Assembly: GCF_003789055.1 (NCBI RefSeq)
Contig: NZ_ML119085.1
Location: forward strand, 294,062 to 358,061
Length of the DNA: 64,000 nt
Direction of reading: 5' to 3'
From: Histidinibacterium lentulum
GTDB taxonomy: Bacteria > Pseudomonadota > Alphaproteobacteria > Rhodobacterales > Rhodobacteraceae
In this document: positions 37,575-46,828 of the stretch, piece by piece
Position numbering within the stretch: position 1 is the stretch's first letter
Layout of the letters: every line of letters starts with the position of its first letter
Program-made: the position numbers and the translations under genes
Notes under the pieces: generated by a model
What the model saw: the letters and a program-made list of their open reading frames with translations, nothing else
What the model was told of the DNA's origin: nothing
Database searches by the model: none

Positions 37575-38450
37575 CTATTCGGCGGCACGCTTCTTGGCGG
37601 CCTTCTTGTGCGGCGCCCAGAGCCGCTTGTTCGTCAGGTAGAGCAGCACGGACAGCACGGTGAGGAAGATCACGCCCGTGAGCCCCGCCTCCTTGCGCGC
37701 GTTCAGCTTCGGCTCGGCCGTCCACATCAGGAAGGCGGCGACGTCCTTCGACACGCTCTCGAGGTCGGCCGGCGCGCCGTCGGCATACTCCACGTCGTCA
37801 CCATAGAGCGGCGGCGCCATCGAGATGTAGCTGCCCGGGACCCTCGGAGTACCGTCCGGGTAGTAGCAGGTCTCCGGCAGGCCGCCCGCGGCGAAGGCGA
37901 TGTTGTAGTAGCCGTCCATCGGGTCGCTCTCGAGGGCGCACTCGGGCTCCTCGACATAGCCCGTCATCAGCGAGGCGATGTACTCCGGACCGCCCATCCC
38001 GTTGAAGAACTGCGCGAGGCCGGTGCCGTAGGGCCCGCTGAACCCGGCGCGGGACTTGGCCATCAGGCTGAGGTCGGGCGCGGTCGCGAGTTGGCTCATG
38101 GGGAAGCGGTCCTGCGGCGCCGCGGGACGCCAGTCACCCTCGCCGTCGAACAGCGTCGGGTCCCAGACCTCGAAGGTCTCGGCATAGGCGCGCATCTGCT
38201 CCTCGGGCAGTTCCGGGCCGCCCTGGTCCGAGAGGTTGCGGAACGACAGGTACTGCAGCCCGTGACAGGCCGAGCAGATCTCGGTGTAGACCTGCAGGCC
38301 CCGCTGGAGCTGCTGCGTGTCGTAGCTGCCGAAGGGCCCCTCGAAGGGGAAGGCGTAGTTCGTGACCTCCCCGCCGCCGCCGGCGGCGACGGCCGGCCCC
38401 GCCCCGAAGGAAAGGGCGCAGGCCGTGGTCAGTGCGAGTTTGCGGAACAT
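37575..38450 (-). CDS. petC: Cytochrome c1 of the cytochrome bc1 complex
   Basis: A 291-residue membrane-anchored cytochrome. The signal peptide is [23 protein letters not shown], the heme attachment site is CSACHG at about residues 59-63, and the sixth-ligand Met is probably in [14 protein letters not shown]-terminal anchor ([22 protein letters not shown]) is followed by a Lys-rich tail. It passes electrons from the Rieske protein to soluble or membrane cytochrome c in the periplasm. The start is the ATG at 38450, where the signal peptide begins; a much longer frame continues upstream but only overlaps petB out of frame. It is the last gene of petABC, 17 nt after petB. Confidence 0.97.
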   Translation of the reverse strand: MFRKLALTTACALSFGAGPAVAAGGGGEVTNYAFPFEGPFGSYDTQQLQRGLQVYTEICSACHGLQYLSFRNLSDQGGPELPEEQMRAYAETFEVWDPTLFDGEGDWRPAAPQDRFPMSQLATAPDLSLMAKSRAGFSGPYGTGLAQFFNGMGGPEYIASLMTGYVEEPECALESDPMDGYYNIAFAAGGLPETCYYPDGTPRVPGSYISMAPPLYGDDVEYADGAPADLESVSKDVAAFLMWTAEPKLNARKEAGLTGVIFLTVLSVLLYLTNKRLWAPHKKAAKKRAAE

Positions 38451-38467
38451 CTGGGTCTTGTCCTTTC

Positions 38468-39811
38468 TCACTCGGCGGGCGTCGGCGTCGCGGCGCCGCC
38501 GGTCCCGGCCTTCCCGGCCTTCGAGAGCACGTCGTCCTCGATGGTCGCGGGCTGCGGAAGCGGTTTCTCGATCACCCCGAGCAGCGGCAGGATCACGAGG
38601 AAATAGCCGAAGTAGTAGCAGGTCGTGATCAGCGCGATCGTCGGATAGATGCCCTCGGCCGGCATGGCCCCGGTCCATCCGAGGATCACGAAGTTCACGA
38701 TGAACAGCCAGTACCACCACTTGAACATCGGCCGGTAGCGGCCCGACCGGACCGACGAGGTGTCGAGCCAGGGCGCCAGCGCCATGACGACGATCGCGCC
38801 GAACATCGCGACCACGCCAAAGAAGGCGGCGTCGACGATCCCGAAGGTGATCCAGTTCACGAACATCACCAGCCACACGTCGGGTGTGAAGGCCCGCAGC
38901 ACCGCGTAGAACGGCAGGAAGTACCATTCGGGCACGATGTGCGACGGCGTCGCGAGCGGGTTCGCCTCGATGTAGTTGTCCGGGTGGCCGAGATAGTTCG
39001 GCATGAAGCCCACGATGGCCACGAAGACGGCAAGGATGATCGCCAGCGCGAAGAGGTCCTTGATCACGAAGTAGGGCCAGAAGGGCAGCGTGTCGCGCTC
39101 CGCCTCCTCCTTGGAACCGCGGCGCACCTCGACCCCGGTGGGGTTGTTGTTGCCCGTGGTATGGAAGGCCCAGATGTGCACGATCGTGAGGCCCAGGATG
39201 ATGAAGGGCAGCAGATAGTGCAGCGAGAAGAACCGGTTCAGCGCGGGCTGGCCCACGGCGCTGGCGCCAAGGAGCCAGGTCTGCACCGCCTCGCCCACGA
39301 AGGGGATGGCGCCGAAGAGGCCCGTGATCACCGCCGTGCCGTGGAAGGACATCTGGCCCCAGGGCAGGACGTACCCCATGAAGGCCGTGCCCATCATCAG
39401 CACGAACATCAGGATGCCGATGATCCACGTCACCTCGCGCGGGCTCTTGTAGGAGCCGTAGTAGAGGTTGCGGAAGATGTGCAGATAGACCGCCACGAAG
39501 AAGAGCGACGCGCCGTTCTGGTGGAAATAGCGGATCATGTGCCCGCCGTTCACGTCGCGCATGATGTGCTCGACCGAGGCGAAGGCCATGTCGACGTGCG
39601 GGACGTAGTGCATCACCAGCACGACGCCGGTGACGATCTGCATCACCAGCGTGAAGGTCAGAACGATGCCCCAGATCCACATCCAGTTCAGGTTGCGGGG
39701 GGTGGGGATCATCAGCGTGTCGTACATCAGCCCGACGATGGGCAGCCGGCGGTGGAGCCACTTCTCTCCGCCCGACTTCGGCTCGTAATGGTCGTGGGGA
39801 ATACCGGCCAT
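38468..39811 (-). CDS. petB: Cytochrome b of the cytochrome bc1 complex
   Basis: A 447-residue integral membrane protein carrying hemes bL and bH and the quinol-oxidising and quinone-reducing sites. Heme-ligand helices are recognisable in [19 protein letters not shown] and [23 protein letters not shown]. The quinol-oxidation PEWY motif is intact in [15 protein letters not shown]. Eight hydrophobic segments are visible, with an Ala/Pro/Thr-rich cytoplasmic tail at the C terminus. Length matches the fused (non-split) alphaproteobacterial cytochrome b. It lies between petA (12-nt gap) and petC (17-nt gap). Confidence 0.98.
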   Translation of the reverse strand: MAGIPHDHYEPKSGGEKWLHRRLPIVGLMYDTLMIPTPRNLNWMWIWGIVLTFTLVMQIVTGVVLVMHYVPHVDMAFASVEHIMRDVNGGHMIRYFHQNGASLFFVAVYLHIFRNLYYGSYKSPREVTWIIGILMFVLMMGTAFMGYVLPWGQMSFHGTAVITGLFGAIPFVGEAVQTWLLGASAVGQPALNRFFSLHYLLPFIILGLTIVHIWAFHTTGNNNPTGVEVRRGSKEEAERDTLPFWPYFVIKDLFALAIILAVFVAIVGFMPNYLGHPDNYIEANPLATPSHIVPEWYFLPFYAVLRAFTPDVWLVMFVNWITFGIVDAAFFGVVAMFGAIVVMALAPWLDTSSVRSGRYRPMFKWWYWLFIVNFVILGWTGAMPAEGIYPTIALITTCYYFGYFLVILPLLGVIEKPLPQPATIEDDVLSKAGKAGTGGAATPTPAE

Positions 39812-39823
39812 CAGCGGATCTCC

Positions 39824-40414
39824 TTAACCGAGTTGAATGGTCGTGTCGTCCACGAAGGACGCCACGGGAATGGGCAGGTTGCGGGGGGCGGGACCGCGCC
39901 GGATCCGGCCGGCCGTATCGTAATGGGAGCCGTGGCAGGGGCAGAACCAGCCGTTGAAATCGCCCGCCTCGCCCAGCGGCACGCAGCCCAGATGGGTGCA
40001 CACGCCCATCTGCACGAGGATCGCGCCGTCCGCATAGCCCGCACCTTCGGGCGCGGCGAGCGCGCGGTTCTCGTCGGAGGCGGGAATGTCGTCGCCGAGG
40101 TTCTCGTTATAGGCCTCGGGATCGGGCAGGGAGGAGACATCCGTCTGCCGGGCCGCGGCGATCTCGGCTTCGGTGCGCCAGCGGATGAACACGGGCTTGC
40201 CCTGCCAGAGGACGGTCAGCTGGTCGCCCTCCGACAGCTGGCTGATATCGACCCGGATCGAGGCGAGCGCGAGCACGTCCGCCGACGGGTTCATCTGGTT
40301 CACGAGGGGCCAGACCGCGGCACCCGTGACCACGGCACCGGCGCCGGCCGTGGCATAATAGATGAAGTCACGGCGGGTGCCCTGGGGTTCGTCTGCGTGC
40401 GACACGTCAAACAT
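39824..40414 (-). CDS. petA: Rieske iron-sulfur protein of the cytochrome bc1 complex
   Basis: A 196-residue [2Fe-2S] protein. The N terminus has a twin-arginine-like [16 protein letters not shown] stretch that serves as uncleaved membrane anchor. The cluster ligands are in CTHLGC and CPCHGS, each giving one Cys and one His, followed by the Pro loop near [10 protein letters not shown]. It takes an electron from quinol at cytochrome b and hands it to cytochrome c1. It is the first gene of pet[20 protein letters not shown] at 40414 is chosen as start because it matches the family N terminus, although GGAG sits unusually close to the ATG. Confidence 0.97.
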   Translation of the reverse strand: MFDVSHADEPQGTRRDFIYYATAGAGAVVTGAAVWPLVNQMNPSADVLALASIRVDISQLSEGDQLTVLWQGKPVFIRWRTEAEIAAARQTDVSSLPDPEAYNENLGDDIPASDENRALAAPEGAGYADGAILVQMGVCTHLGCVPLGEAGDFNGWFCPCHGSHYDTAGRIRRGPAPRNLPIPVASFVDDTTIQLG

Positions 40415-40711
40415 CTCCGTTTCTGCGGGCCCATCGGGCCAAGGGGGCGATGGCCGCCGGACAGGTCCCGAAGGCCGAATGCGGCGCGTTCTATATGGCG
40501 CCTTACGGGCCGTCCAGCAGTCAAGAAAGCGCAGGTTGTCGCAACTCGGACAGACCTCAAGCGCTCTCCGCTTCGCCGGGCCGGGGGCGCCATGGCAGGA
40601 CGGACCTGCCCGACATTCCGCCGCATGACGGGACATAGGGCGGCGGTCACCGTCGTGTCTCCGCTGCGTCAGCTTGCCCCACCGGCAGTCCAGCCCGGGT
40701 CCGCCTTCGGC
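40415..40711. other. Intergenic region upstream of petABC
   Basis: 297 bp between petA and the next leftward gene (a GST). On the minus strand TTGACT (40519-40524) and TATAGA (40490-40495) are present but 23 nt apart, too far for a standard sigma-70 pair, so I do not call a promoter. Plus-strand short frames here have no ribosome site and no recognisable product. Nothing else is evident. Confidence 0.4.
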
Positions 40712-41314
40712 TCAGCCCGGTGCCGTCTCCTGCATCGAGGGCCGCGCATTGAACCGCCCGAACCACTCCGCGAGACCCGGCGCGGCCTCGCGCCAGTCGC
40801 GCTCGGGCAGCCGGAAATCCACATAGGCGAGCCCGCAACCCACCGCGATCTGGCCCGCGTCCAGCGGCCCGGCGAGATGGCTCAGCCACCGCGCCTCCAG
40901 CGCCTCGACGCTGCGCGCCACCTTGCCCCACTGCGCCTCGATCCAGCCCGCCGAGGCGCCCTCGCTGCCGACGAACCGTGCCTGGTAGACCATGGCGATG
41001 CCCGAATCGGACAGCCCGTGCCCCGTCGCCTCGAGTGTCAGCACCTCCCAGATCCGCGCATCCGGATAGAGCTTTCCGCCCGCCAGATCGTCGAGATAGC
41101 GGCAGATCACCCGGCTGTCGTACATCGAGGGCGCGCCGTCCCGCACCAGAGAGGGGATGCGCCCGGTCGGATTGGCCGACACCGCCCGCGGATTGCTGTC
41201 GAGAGGGGTCGTCTGCACCGACACCTCCTCGACGCGATCCGTCAGGCCCAGCTCCCGCAGGGCGACTCGGGCCATCCGGGCATAGGGCGAAGGCGGGGAC
41301 ATCAGAAGCTGCAT
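40712..41314 (-). CDS. Glutathione S-transferase family protein
   Basis: A 200-residue GST. The N-terminal thioredoxin-like domain starts MQLLMSPPSPYARMARVALREL, with the Ser/Pro region near residues 6-10 as probable active site. The cis-Pro/glutathione region is NPTGRIPSLVRDGAPSMYDSRVICRYLDDL, then the helical domain follows (AGQIAVGCGLAYVDFRLPERDW). ATG 41314 is preferred over an in-frame GTG at 41323, since AGGGTG stands about 6 nt before the ATG. It is clearly distinct from the other GST at 31434-32045. Substrate unknown; no operon link with petABC is evident. Confidence 0.88.
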   Translation of the reverse strand: MQLLMSPPSPYARMARVALRELGLTDRVEEVSVQTTPLDSNPRAVSANPTGRIPSLVRDGAPSMYDSRVICRYLDDLAGGKLYPDARIWEVLTLEATGHGLSDSGIAMVYQARFVGSEGASAGWIEAQWGKVARSVEALEARWLSHLAGPLDAGQIAVGCGLAYVDFRLPERDWREAAPGLAEWFGRFNARPSMQETAPG

Positions 41315-41390
41315 GGCGGGCACCCTGTGGTCATGTGATCGCCGCGGACGCTAGCCCGGGCGCGGCCCGGGGGCCAGCCCCCGGCGGACC

Positions 41391-41993
41391 TCAGGCCTCG
41401 TCCATCAGACGCGCCACCTCGGCCGGTTCGCTGCCATGGGTGCCCGCCATCCGCGCGGCGGCGGCGCGGCGCACCTCCGCGGGCTTGTTCTGGCCGAGCT
41501 TCCAGGTCCCGTCGATCCGCGCGATCTCCAGCCGGAACGGCAGGATCTGCCGCAGCATCCGCGCGATGGCCTCTTCCGACATTTTCGCCATGGTCCAGGG
41601 CGCCTTGCCCAGCCCCGACTCGAACCCCGCCGACTGCCGCTCCAGCATCGGCCGCATCTCCGCGGCGTCCAGCGGCAGGAGCCGCCCGCGCAGGTGCACG
41701 GCGACGTAGTTCCACGTGGGCACCTGGTCCGCCACGCCGTACCAGTCCGGAGAGACATAGGCATCGGGCCCGGTCACCGCGATCACCGCCTCCACGGGCG
41801 CCATCCGCGCGATCGGACCCGACCGCACGAGGTGCAGCTCGGCGCTCCGCCGGTCCGCGGAGAGCAGGAAGGGCACATGGGCCAGCACCGGCCCCTCCGC
41901 CCCGTTCACCGCCAGAACGCCGAAGCCGCGCTCCGCCGCAAACGCCGCGCTGCGCTCTTCGGTCTCGCCGCGAAAGGCCGGGTTCGGGTGCAT
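41391..41993 (-). CDS. PaiB-like FMN-binding split-barrel protein
   Basis: A 200-residue protein of the PaiB/FMN-binding negative regulator family, with a flavin-reductase-like split barrel. Characteristic segments are MHPNPAF at the N terminus, LAHVPFLL, VPTWNYVAVHLRGRL (conserved Trp-Asn-Tyr), and WKLGQNKPAEVRRA near the C terminus. In Bacillus, PaiB is linked to repression of sporulation and protease genes. In proteobacteria the family role is unclear, and FMN or heme binding is likely. It ends 76 nt from the GST and starts 18 nt after the efp stop, so it may be read through from efp. Confidence 0.85.
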   Translation of the reverse strand: MHPNPAFRGETEERSAAFAAERGFGVLAVNGAEGPVLAHVPFLLSADRRSAELHLVRSGPIARMAPVEAVIAVTGPDAYVSPDWYGVADQVPTWNYVAVHLRGRLLPLDAAEMRPMLERQSAGFESGLGKAPWTMAKMSEEAIARMLRQILPFRLEIARIDGTWKLGQNKPAEVRRAAAARMAGTHGSEPAEVARLMDEA

Positions 41994-42011
41994 GACCCCG
42001 CCTGCCCCGGC

Positions 42012-42581
42012 TCAGTCCTTGGCGCGCTCGACGTAGGTCGCGTCCTCGGTGTTCACCACCACCCGGGTGCCCACGCCGATATGGGGCGGCACCATCACCC
42101 GCACGCCGTTGTCGGCCATGGCGGGCTTGTAGGAGGACGAGGCCGTCTGCCCCTTCACCACGGGCTCGGTCTCGACGATCTCCACCGTGACCTTCTGCGG
42201 CAGGTCGAGCGCGATCGCCACCTCGTTGTGCACGGCAAGATGGCACAGCATCCCGTCCTGCAGCCAGACCTTGCTGTCGCCCACCACGTCCTCGGCCACC
42301 GCGACCTGCTCGTAGGTCTCGGGGTTCATGAAGTGGTAGCCCTCGCCGTCGGCATAGAGGAACTGGAACTCGCTCTGCTCCACATGGGCGCGCTCGACGC
42401 TGTCCGTGGTCTTCCAGCGGTCGCTGACCTTCACCCCGTCCGAGATCCGGCGCATGTCGATCTGGGTCACGGGCGTGCCCTTGCCGGGGTGGAAATTCTC
42501 GGCCCGGAGGATGACGTAGAGCTTCTCGTCGATCTCGACGACGTTGCCCTTCCTCAGCTGGGACGCGATGACCTTGGCCAT
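42012..42581 (-). CDS. efp: Translation elongation factor P
   Basis: A 189-residue EF-P, which relieves ribosome stalling at polyproline stretches. The three-domain arrangement starts [18 protein letters not shown]. The modifiable loop is HPGKGTP, with the target lysine at residue 34. Since the EF-P-lysine ligase gene epmA lies head-to-head 75 bp away, Lys34 is probably beta-lysylated. A strong site, AAGGAGAGG, precedes ATG 42581; the much longer in-frame extension upstream is antisense to epmA and not real. The downstream PaiB-like gene follows by 18 nt. Confidence 0.97.
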   Translation of the reverse strand: MAKVIASQLRKGNVVEIDEKLYVILRAENFHPGKGTPVTQIDMRRISDGVKVSDRWKTTDSVERAHVEQSEFQFLYADGEGYHFMNPETYEQVAVAEDVVGDSKVWLQDGMLCHLAVHNEVAIALDLPQKVTVEIVETEPVVKGQTASSSYKPAMADNGVRVMVPPHIGVGTRVVVNTEDATYVERAKD

Positions 42582-42656
42582 GGACGCCTCTCCTTGTGTC
42601 GGATCGGTTGCTTGATTACCGCGCGGCCTATCGCATCCCGCGGCGGAGGACCAGAG

Positions 42657-43679
42657 ATGACGGACAGGCCATGGTGGGACCCCGCGCGCCACGCGGACCG
42701 CCGCCCCCTGCTTCTGGCGCGCAACCGAATCCGCCGCGCGCTGACCGACTGGTTCGAGGCCGAGGGCTTCACCGAGGCCGATCCCGCCTGCCTCGTCCCC
42801 GTCCCGGGGGCGGAGGTGCATCTCCACGCGCTCCCGGTCACCGCCACCTCGCCCGACCTGACGACGCGCCGCGCCTGGCTCCAGACCAGCCCCGAGTTCG
42901 CCCTGAAGAAGCTGATCGCCGCCGGCGAGACGCGGCTCTTCTCCTTCGCCCGAGTCTGGCGCGACCGCGAGGGCGGCCCGCGCCACGCCACCGAATTCAC
43001 CATGCTCGAATGGTATCGCGCCGGCGCGGACTACACGCAGCTGATGGAGGATTGCGCCACCGTTCTGCGCATCGCCGCCGAAGCCGCGGGCACCTCGGTC
43101 TTCCGCCACGAGACGGCAAGCTGCGATCCCTTCGCCCCCCTGCGCCGGGTGACCGTCGCGGAGGCCTTCGCGGCCGAGGGCATCGACCTTCTCGCCACCC
43201 TGCCCGAGACCGACCCGGTGCCCCTGGCCGCGGCGCTCGCCCAGGCGGGCATCCCGCACCGTCCCGGCGACAGCTGGTCCGATCTCTTCTCCAAGGCCCT
43301 GACAGAGCGGATCGAGCCCGGCCTCGGCCCCGCCGCCACGATCCTCGACCGCTACCCCGCGCCCGAGGCGGCCCTCGCCCGCCGGACGCCGGAGGATCCG
43401 CGCACCGCCGAGAGGTTCGAACTCTTCGCCTGCGGGGTGGAACTCGCCAATGCCTTCGGCGAACTCACCGATCCCGCCGAGCAGCGCGCCCGCTTCACAG
43501 CCGACATGGCGTTGCGGGCGCACCTCTACGGAGAAGCCTACCCGATCGACGAGGATCTCCTCGCCGCCCTCGCGCAGATGCCGCCCACCTCCGGGATCGC
43601 GCTCGGCTTCGACCGGCTGGTGATGCTCGCCACCGGTGCGCCCCGCCTTGCGGACGTGATGTGGAGCCCGCCCGCCTGA
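42657..43679 (+). CDS. epmA: EF-P--(R)-beta-lysine ligase (EpmA/GenX/PoxA)
   Basis: A 340-residue paralogue of class II lysyl-tRNA synthetase lacking the anticodon-binding domain. Class II motifs are seen: [23 protein letters not shown] (motif 2 region) and [16 protein letters not shown] (motif 3). It activates (R)-beta-lysine and attaches it to the EF-P loop lysine. GGAGG precedes ATG 42657. It is divergent from its substrate gene efp across 75 bp, which supports the assignment and suggests shared control. The partner aminomutase epmB is not in this window. Confidence 0.95.
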   Translation: MTDRPWWDPARHADRRPLLLARNRIRRALTDWFEAEGFTEADPACLVPVPGAEVHLHALPVTATSPDLTTRRAWLQTSPEFALKKLIAAGETRLFSFARVWRDREGGPRHATEFTMLEWYRAGADYTQLMEDCATVLRIAAEAAGTSVFRHETASCDPFAPLRRVTVAEAFAAEGIDLLATLPETDPVPLAAALAQAGIPHRPGDSWSDLFSKALTERIEPGLGPAATILDRYPAPEAALARRTPEDPRTAERFELFACGVELANAFGELTDPAEQRARFTADMALRAHLYGEAYPIDEDLLAALAQMPPTSGIALGFDRLVMLATGAPRLADVMWSPPA

Positions 43680-43693
43680 CCCGGCGGACCACG

Positions 43694-43813
43694 CCCCCGT
43701 TTTTCTGGCCGGAAATATCCCGGGGAATCGGCCAACGGCCGATGGGGCAGCGCCCCGAACCGCCCGGTCCCGCCACAGGCGGGGCCGGGCTCAAGGCAGC
43801 GCGCCGAAGGCGC
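43694..43813 (+). repeat. Structured intergenic repeat element, copy 1
   Basis: It begins with a 30-bp core (43694-43723) of the form C5, G, T5, CTGGC, then GGAAATATCCCGG. The core is followed by hairpins: ATCGGCC/GGCCGAT (43727-43743), GGGGC/GCCCC with AGC loop (43744-43756), and GCGCC/GGCGC with GAA loop (43801-43813). Copy 2 at 53988-54072 has the same core (28 of 30 identical) and the same AGC-loop and GAA-loop hairpins. Copy 1 lies between the convergent ends of epmA and a small ORF. It could mark transcript ends; family name unknown to me. Confidence 0.7.
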
Positions 43814-43822
43814 ACATTCAGA

Positions 43823-44011
43823 TTACGCCATGTATCCCCGCTCGATCCGCAGGAACTCGCGCACGCGGGGGCTGGCCTGCCCCTTGCGCATCCGCCGCTG
43901 CAACATGAGCGCCGCGCGGTCCGGGTTCTGCGCGCGCTCGAGGTTGAGGAAATGGCGCACGCGCATCGCGTCGGCGCGGCGGCGGGGCTGGTCGATCACA
44001 TGCCTGGTCAT
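43823..44011 (-). CDS. Small basic hypothetical protein (62 aa)
   Basis: A 62-residue, strongly basic protein, [20 protein letters not shown] through RIERGYMA, with Arg spread throughout and a probable amphipathic helix. I do not recognise a family. It is supported by a strong ribosome site (AAGGAGG, 6 nt before ATG 44011) and by an ending next to a structured repeat. Its start faces trhO, about 100 bp away. The richness in Arg suggests RNA or ribosome contact, but that is speculation. Confidence 0.6.
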   Translation of the reverse strand: MTRHVIDQPRRRADAMRVRHFLNLERAQNPDRAALMLQRRMRKGQASPRVREFLRIERGYMA

Positions 44012-44111
44012 CGTCGTCCTCCTTGGCTTGCACCTGACACACCATAACAGATTCGCGGGCAGAGCGGTTCCCCCTTGTGGCCCGAAGTGCCCCTGCCCTA
44101 TCCGGATGCCC

Positions 44112-44999
44112 ATGAGCGTCATCGTCGCCGCCCTCTACCGGTTCACGCCCTTTCCCGATCCCGCCGCCCTGCGCGCACCCCTCGCGCGGCTCGCCTGCGG
44201 CGCGGGGGTGAAGGGCACGCTCCTGCTGGCGCCCGAGGGGATCAACGGCACCATCGCGGGCACCCGGGCCGGAATCGACCGAGTCCTTGCCCATATCCGC
44301 GGCCTTCCGGGCTGCGACGGGCTCGACTGGAAGGAAAGCACCGCGGACCGGATGCCCTTCGGCAAGCTGAAGGTGCGGCTCAAGCGCGAGATCGTCACCA
44401 TGGGCCGACCCGGTCTCGATCCGGGCGGAGCGGCGGGAACCTATGTCGAGCCCGCCGACTGGAACGCGCTCATCTCCGCGCCCGACGTGGCCGTGATCGA
44501 CACCCGCAACGCCTACGAGGTGGCGATCGGCACCTTCCGCGGCGCCATCGACCCCGGCACGGACAGCTTCGGCGAGTTTCCGGCCTGGTGGGAGGCCAAC
44601 CGCGACAGGCTCTCGAACAGGCGCATCGCCATGTTCTGCACCGGCGGCATCCGCTGCGAGAAATCGACCGCTCTCCTGCGCGCCGAAGGCATCGAGGAGG
44701 TCTTTCACCTGAAGGGCGGCATCCTGAAGTACCTCGAGGAGGTGCCCGGGGACGAGAGCCTCTGGGACGGCGCCTGTTTCGTCTTCGACGACCGCGTGTC
44801 CGTCACCCATGGTCTCGCCGAGGGGCCGCATGTGCTGTGCCACGGCTGCCGCAGGCCGCTCGACCCCGCCGATACCGTCCATCCCGACTACGAGCGCGGC
44901 GTCTCCTGCCATCGCTGCGCCGCCGCCACCACCGAGGCGCAGAAGGCGGGCTTTCGCGAACGCCAGCGCCAGCGGGATCTCGCCGCGGGCCGGGGCTGA
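44112..44999 (+). CDS. trhO: Oxygen-dependent tRNA uridine(34) hydroxylase (TrhO/YceA, rhodanese domain)
   Basis: A 295-residue protein of the YceA/TrhO family, which forms 5-hydroxyuridine at tRNA position 34 using O2. The N-terminal acylphosphatase-like domain has [17 protein letters not shown]. The rhodanese domain has [18 protein letters not shown] and the active-site loop [15 protein letters not shown] with the catalytic Cys. The C-terminal tail has Cys pairs (LCHGC, VSCHRC) that may bind metal. ATG 44112 is chosen; an ATG two codons earlier (44106) is equally possible. It is convergent with the antiporter gene, 4 bp between stops. Confidence 0.92.
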   Translation: MSVIVAALYRFTPFPDPAALRAPLARLACGAGVKGTLLLAPEGINGTIAGTRAGIDRVLAHIRGLPGCDGLDWKESTADRMPFGKLKVRLKREIVTMGRPGLDPGGAAGTYVEPADWNALISAPDVAVIDTRNAYEVAIGTFRGAIDPGTDSFGEFPAWWEANRDRLSNRRIAMFCTGGIRCEKSTALLRAEGIEEVFHLKGGILKYLEEVPGDESLWDGACFVFDDRVSVTHGLAEGPHVLCHGCRRPLDPADTVHPDYERGVSCHRCAAATTEAQKAGFRERQRQRDLAAGRG

Positions 45000-45003
45000 C
45001 GGC

Positions 45004-46722
45004 TCAGACCGCCAGCTCCTTCTGACCCATGGGATCCTCCGTCTCGGGCTGTGCCTCTCCGTGGCCGGTCAGGATCATCCGGGCCGCGGCGCTCGCCGCG
45101 TCCGCATAGGGCAGAAGCACCAGATCGGCCGCCGCGTCACGCAGGTCCCGCGCGGCGGCGTCGCTCTGGGCCGAGACGGCGACCCGACCCGGATAGCCGA
45201 GATCCTTCAGCGTCCGGATCAGCGCCTTTCTCGGGTCGTCATGGACAAGGCCCGTGTCGTGGTCCGGCACGGCGGAGACCACCCAGCTGGCCTGCATCAG
45301 CGGCAGATGGGCCAGCGTTTCGGGATCGGTGACATCGCCGAAGGCCACGTCGAACCCCTGCGTCCGGGCATGGCGGACCGCCTCGGGATTGAAATCCACC
45401 CCCAGCACCTTCAGCCCCTGCGCCTTGAGGTTGCGCGCGATGCCGAGGCCATAGCGCCCGAGCCCGAACAGCACCACGTCATGCCGCTCGCCCGTGCGCG
45501 GCCCCTCCGCCGCGTCGTCCCGCAGGCGCTTGCGTTCGAAGATGCCCAGGAACGGCTCCAGCCTGTCGTAGATCTGGTGCGACCAGGTGATCATGTAGGT
45601 GGAGGCCGCGATGGTCACGAGGCCCACCAGCGTCACCAGCCCCAGCGCCTCCTCCGCCACATGGCCGATGGACACGCCCATTGCCATGAAGATCAGGGAG
45701 AACTCGCTGATCTGCGCCACCGTCAGCCCCGCGAGGAACCCGGTCCGCTTGCGATATCCCATCGCCCCCATGATCGCGAGCACGATCAGCGGATTGCCGA
45801 TCAGCACGAAGAGCGACAGCACGATGGCGGGCCAGACCGCCGCGCCCAGCACCGACAGGTCCAGGGACGCGCCCAGCGCGATGAAGAAGAAGAGAAGCAG
45901 GAAGTCCCTGAGACTCGCCAGCCGCGCCGCGATGGCCTCCCGGAACGGCGTGGAGGCCAGCGAGACCCCGGCCAGCAATCCGCCCAGCTCCTTGCCGAAG
46001 CCGAGGTAGTGCCCCACCGCCGCCAGGAGCGCCGCCCAGGCGATGGCGAAGGAGACCAGAAGCTCCGGCGCCCGCGACAGCCGCTCGACCAGCGGATCGG
46101 CGATGTAGCGCACGAAGACGGCGACGAAGGCCAGCATCGCGAGGCCGTAGCCGAAGACCTGCAGCACCGCCGCCAGCGGCGCCTCGCCCGCAGCACCCAC
46201 GCCCAGCGCCGACAGAAGGATCATCGCCAGGACCACCACCACGTCCTGCACGATCAGGAACCCCAGCGCGATGCGCCCGTGCAGGCTGTCGATCTCGCGC
46301 TTGTCGGACAGGAGCTTGACGATGATGATGGTCGAGCTGAACGTCAGCGCGATCGCCACATAGATGGCCGTCAGCGGATCGAGGCCAAGCCCGAGCCCGA
46401 TCAGGAACCCGAAGACCGTGGTAAAGAGCACCTGTCCCAGACCCGTGGTCAGGGACACCGCCCCCAGCGTCCGCACCAGCTGAAAATCGAGCTTCAGCCC
46501 CACGAGAAACAGCAGCAGCGCGATGCCCAGCTCGGCCAGAAGGTCGATCTGCACATCGGACCGCGCGATGTCGAAGGCCGAGGGACCGGCGAGAATGCCC
46601 ACCGCGATGAAGCTCACGATCAGCGGCTGGCGCAGCAAGAGGCCGGCGAAGCCCACCGCCGAGGCCAGCACCATCAGCGCGGCGATCTCGTAGAAGATGT
46701 AGCCCTGGATCGTCTCGGTCAC
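45004..46722 (-). CDS. CPA2-family cation/proton antiporter with TrkA-N (NAD-binding) domain
   Basis: A 572-residue membrane protein of the KefB/YbaL type. Residues 1 to about 380 form a dozen hydrophobic segments of the Na+/H+ exchanger fold, with LLFLVGLKLDF and the TFSSTIIIVKLL region near the transport core. Residues about 415-540 form a Rossmann TrkA-N domain (VVLFGLGRYGLGIARNL), which gates such transporters by nucleotide or glutathione binding. It exchanges K+ or Na+ for protons. The start is GTG 46722, with AGGGAGA 6 nt upstream. It is convergent with trhO. Confidence 0.92.
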   Translation of the reverse strand: MTETIQGYIFYEIAALMVLASAVGFAGLLLRQPLIVSFIAVGILAGPSAFDIARSDVQIDLLAELGIALLLFLVGLKLDFQLVRTLGAVSLTTGLGQVLFTTVFGFLIGLGLGLDPLTAIYVAIALTFSSTIIIVKLLSDKREIDSLHGRIALGFLIVQDVVVVLAMILLSALGVGAAGEAPLAAVLQVFGYGLAMLAFVAVFVRYIADPLVERLSRAPELLVSFAIAWAALLAAVGHYLGFGKELGGLLAGVSLASTPFREAIAARLASLRDFLLLFFFIALGASLDLSVLGAAVWPAIVLSLFVLIGNPLIVLAIMGAMGYRKRTGFLAGLTVAQISEFSLIFMAMGVSIGHVAEEALGLVTLVGLVTIAASTYMITWSHQIYDRLEPFLGIFERKRLRDDAAEGPRTGERHDVVLFGLGRYGLGIARNLKAQGLKVLGVDFNPEAVRHARTQGFDVAFGDVTDPETLAHLPLMQASWVVSAVPDHDTGLVHDDPRKALIRTLKDLGYPGRVAVSAQSDAAARDLRDAAADLVLLPYADAASAAARMILTGHGEAQPETEDPMGQKELAV

Positions 46723-46828
46723 CTGCGTCTCCCTGCCTTGGGCGCGCCGACCCTATCACGCCGGCGCCGCCATCCCATACGTCCCGGGCGGCAGCGCCGT
46801 GCGTCGAAGCCGCGCAGACGCTTGCCGG

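Noticed and set aside
37575..40001. 808-codon minus frame covering petC and most of petB
   Set aside because: Only its last 291 codons are petC. The upstream part overlaps petB out of frame and is Arg/His-rich nonsense. The signal peptide start at 38450 is convincing.
40490..40524. TTGACT / TATAGA as the petABC promoter
   Set aside because: The 23-nt spacing is too long for a normal sigma-70 promoter.
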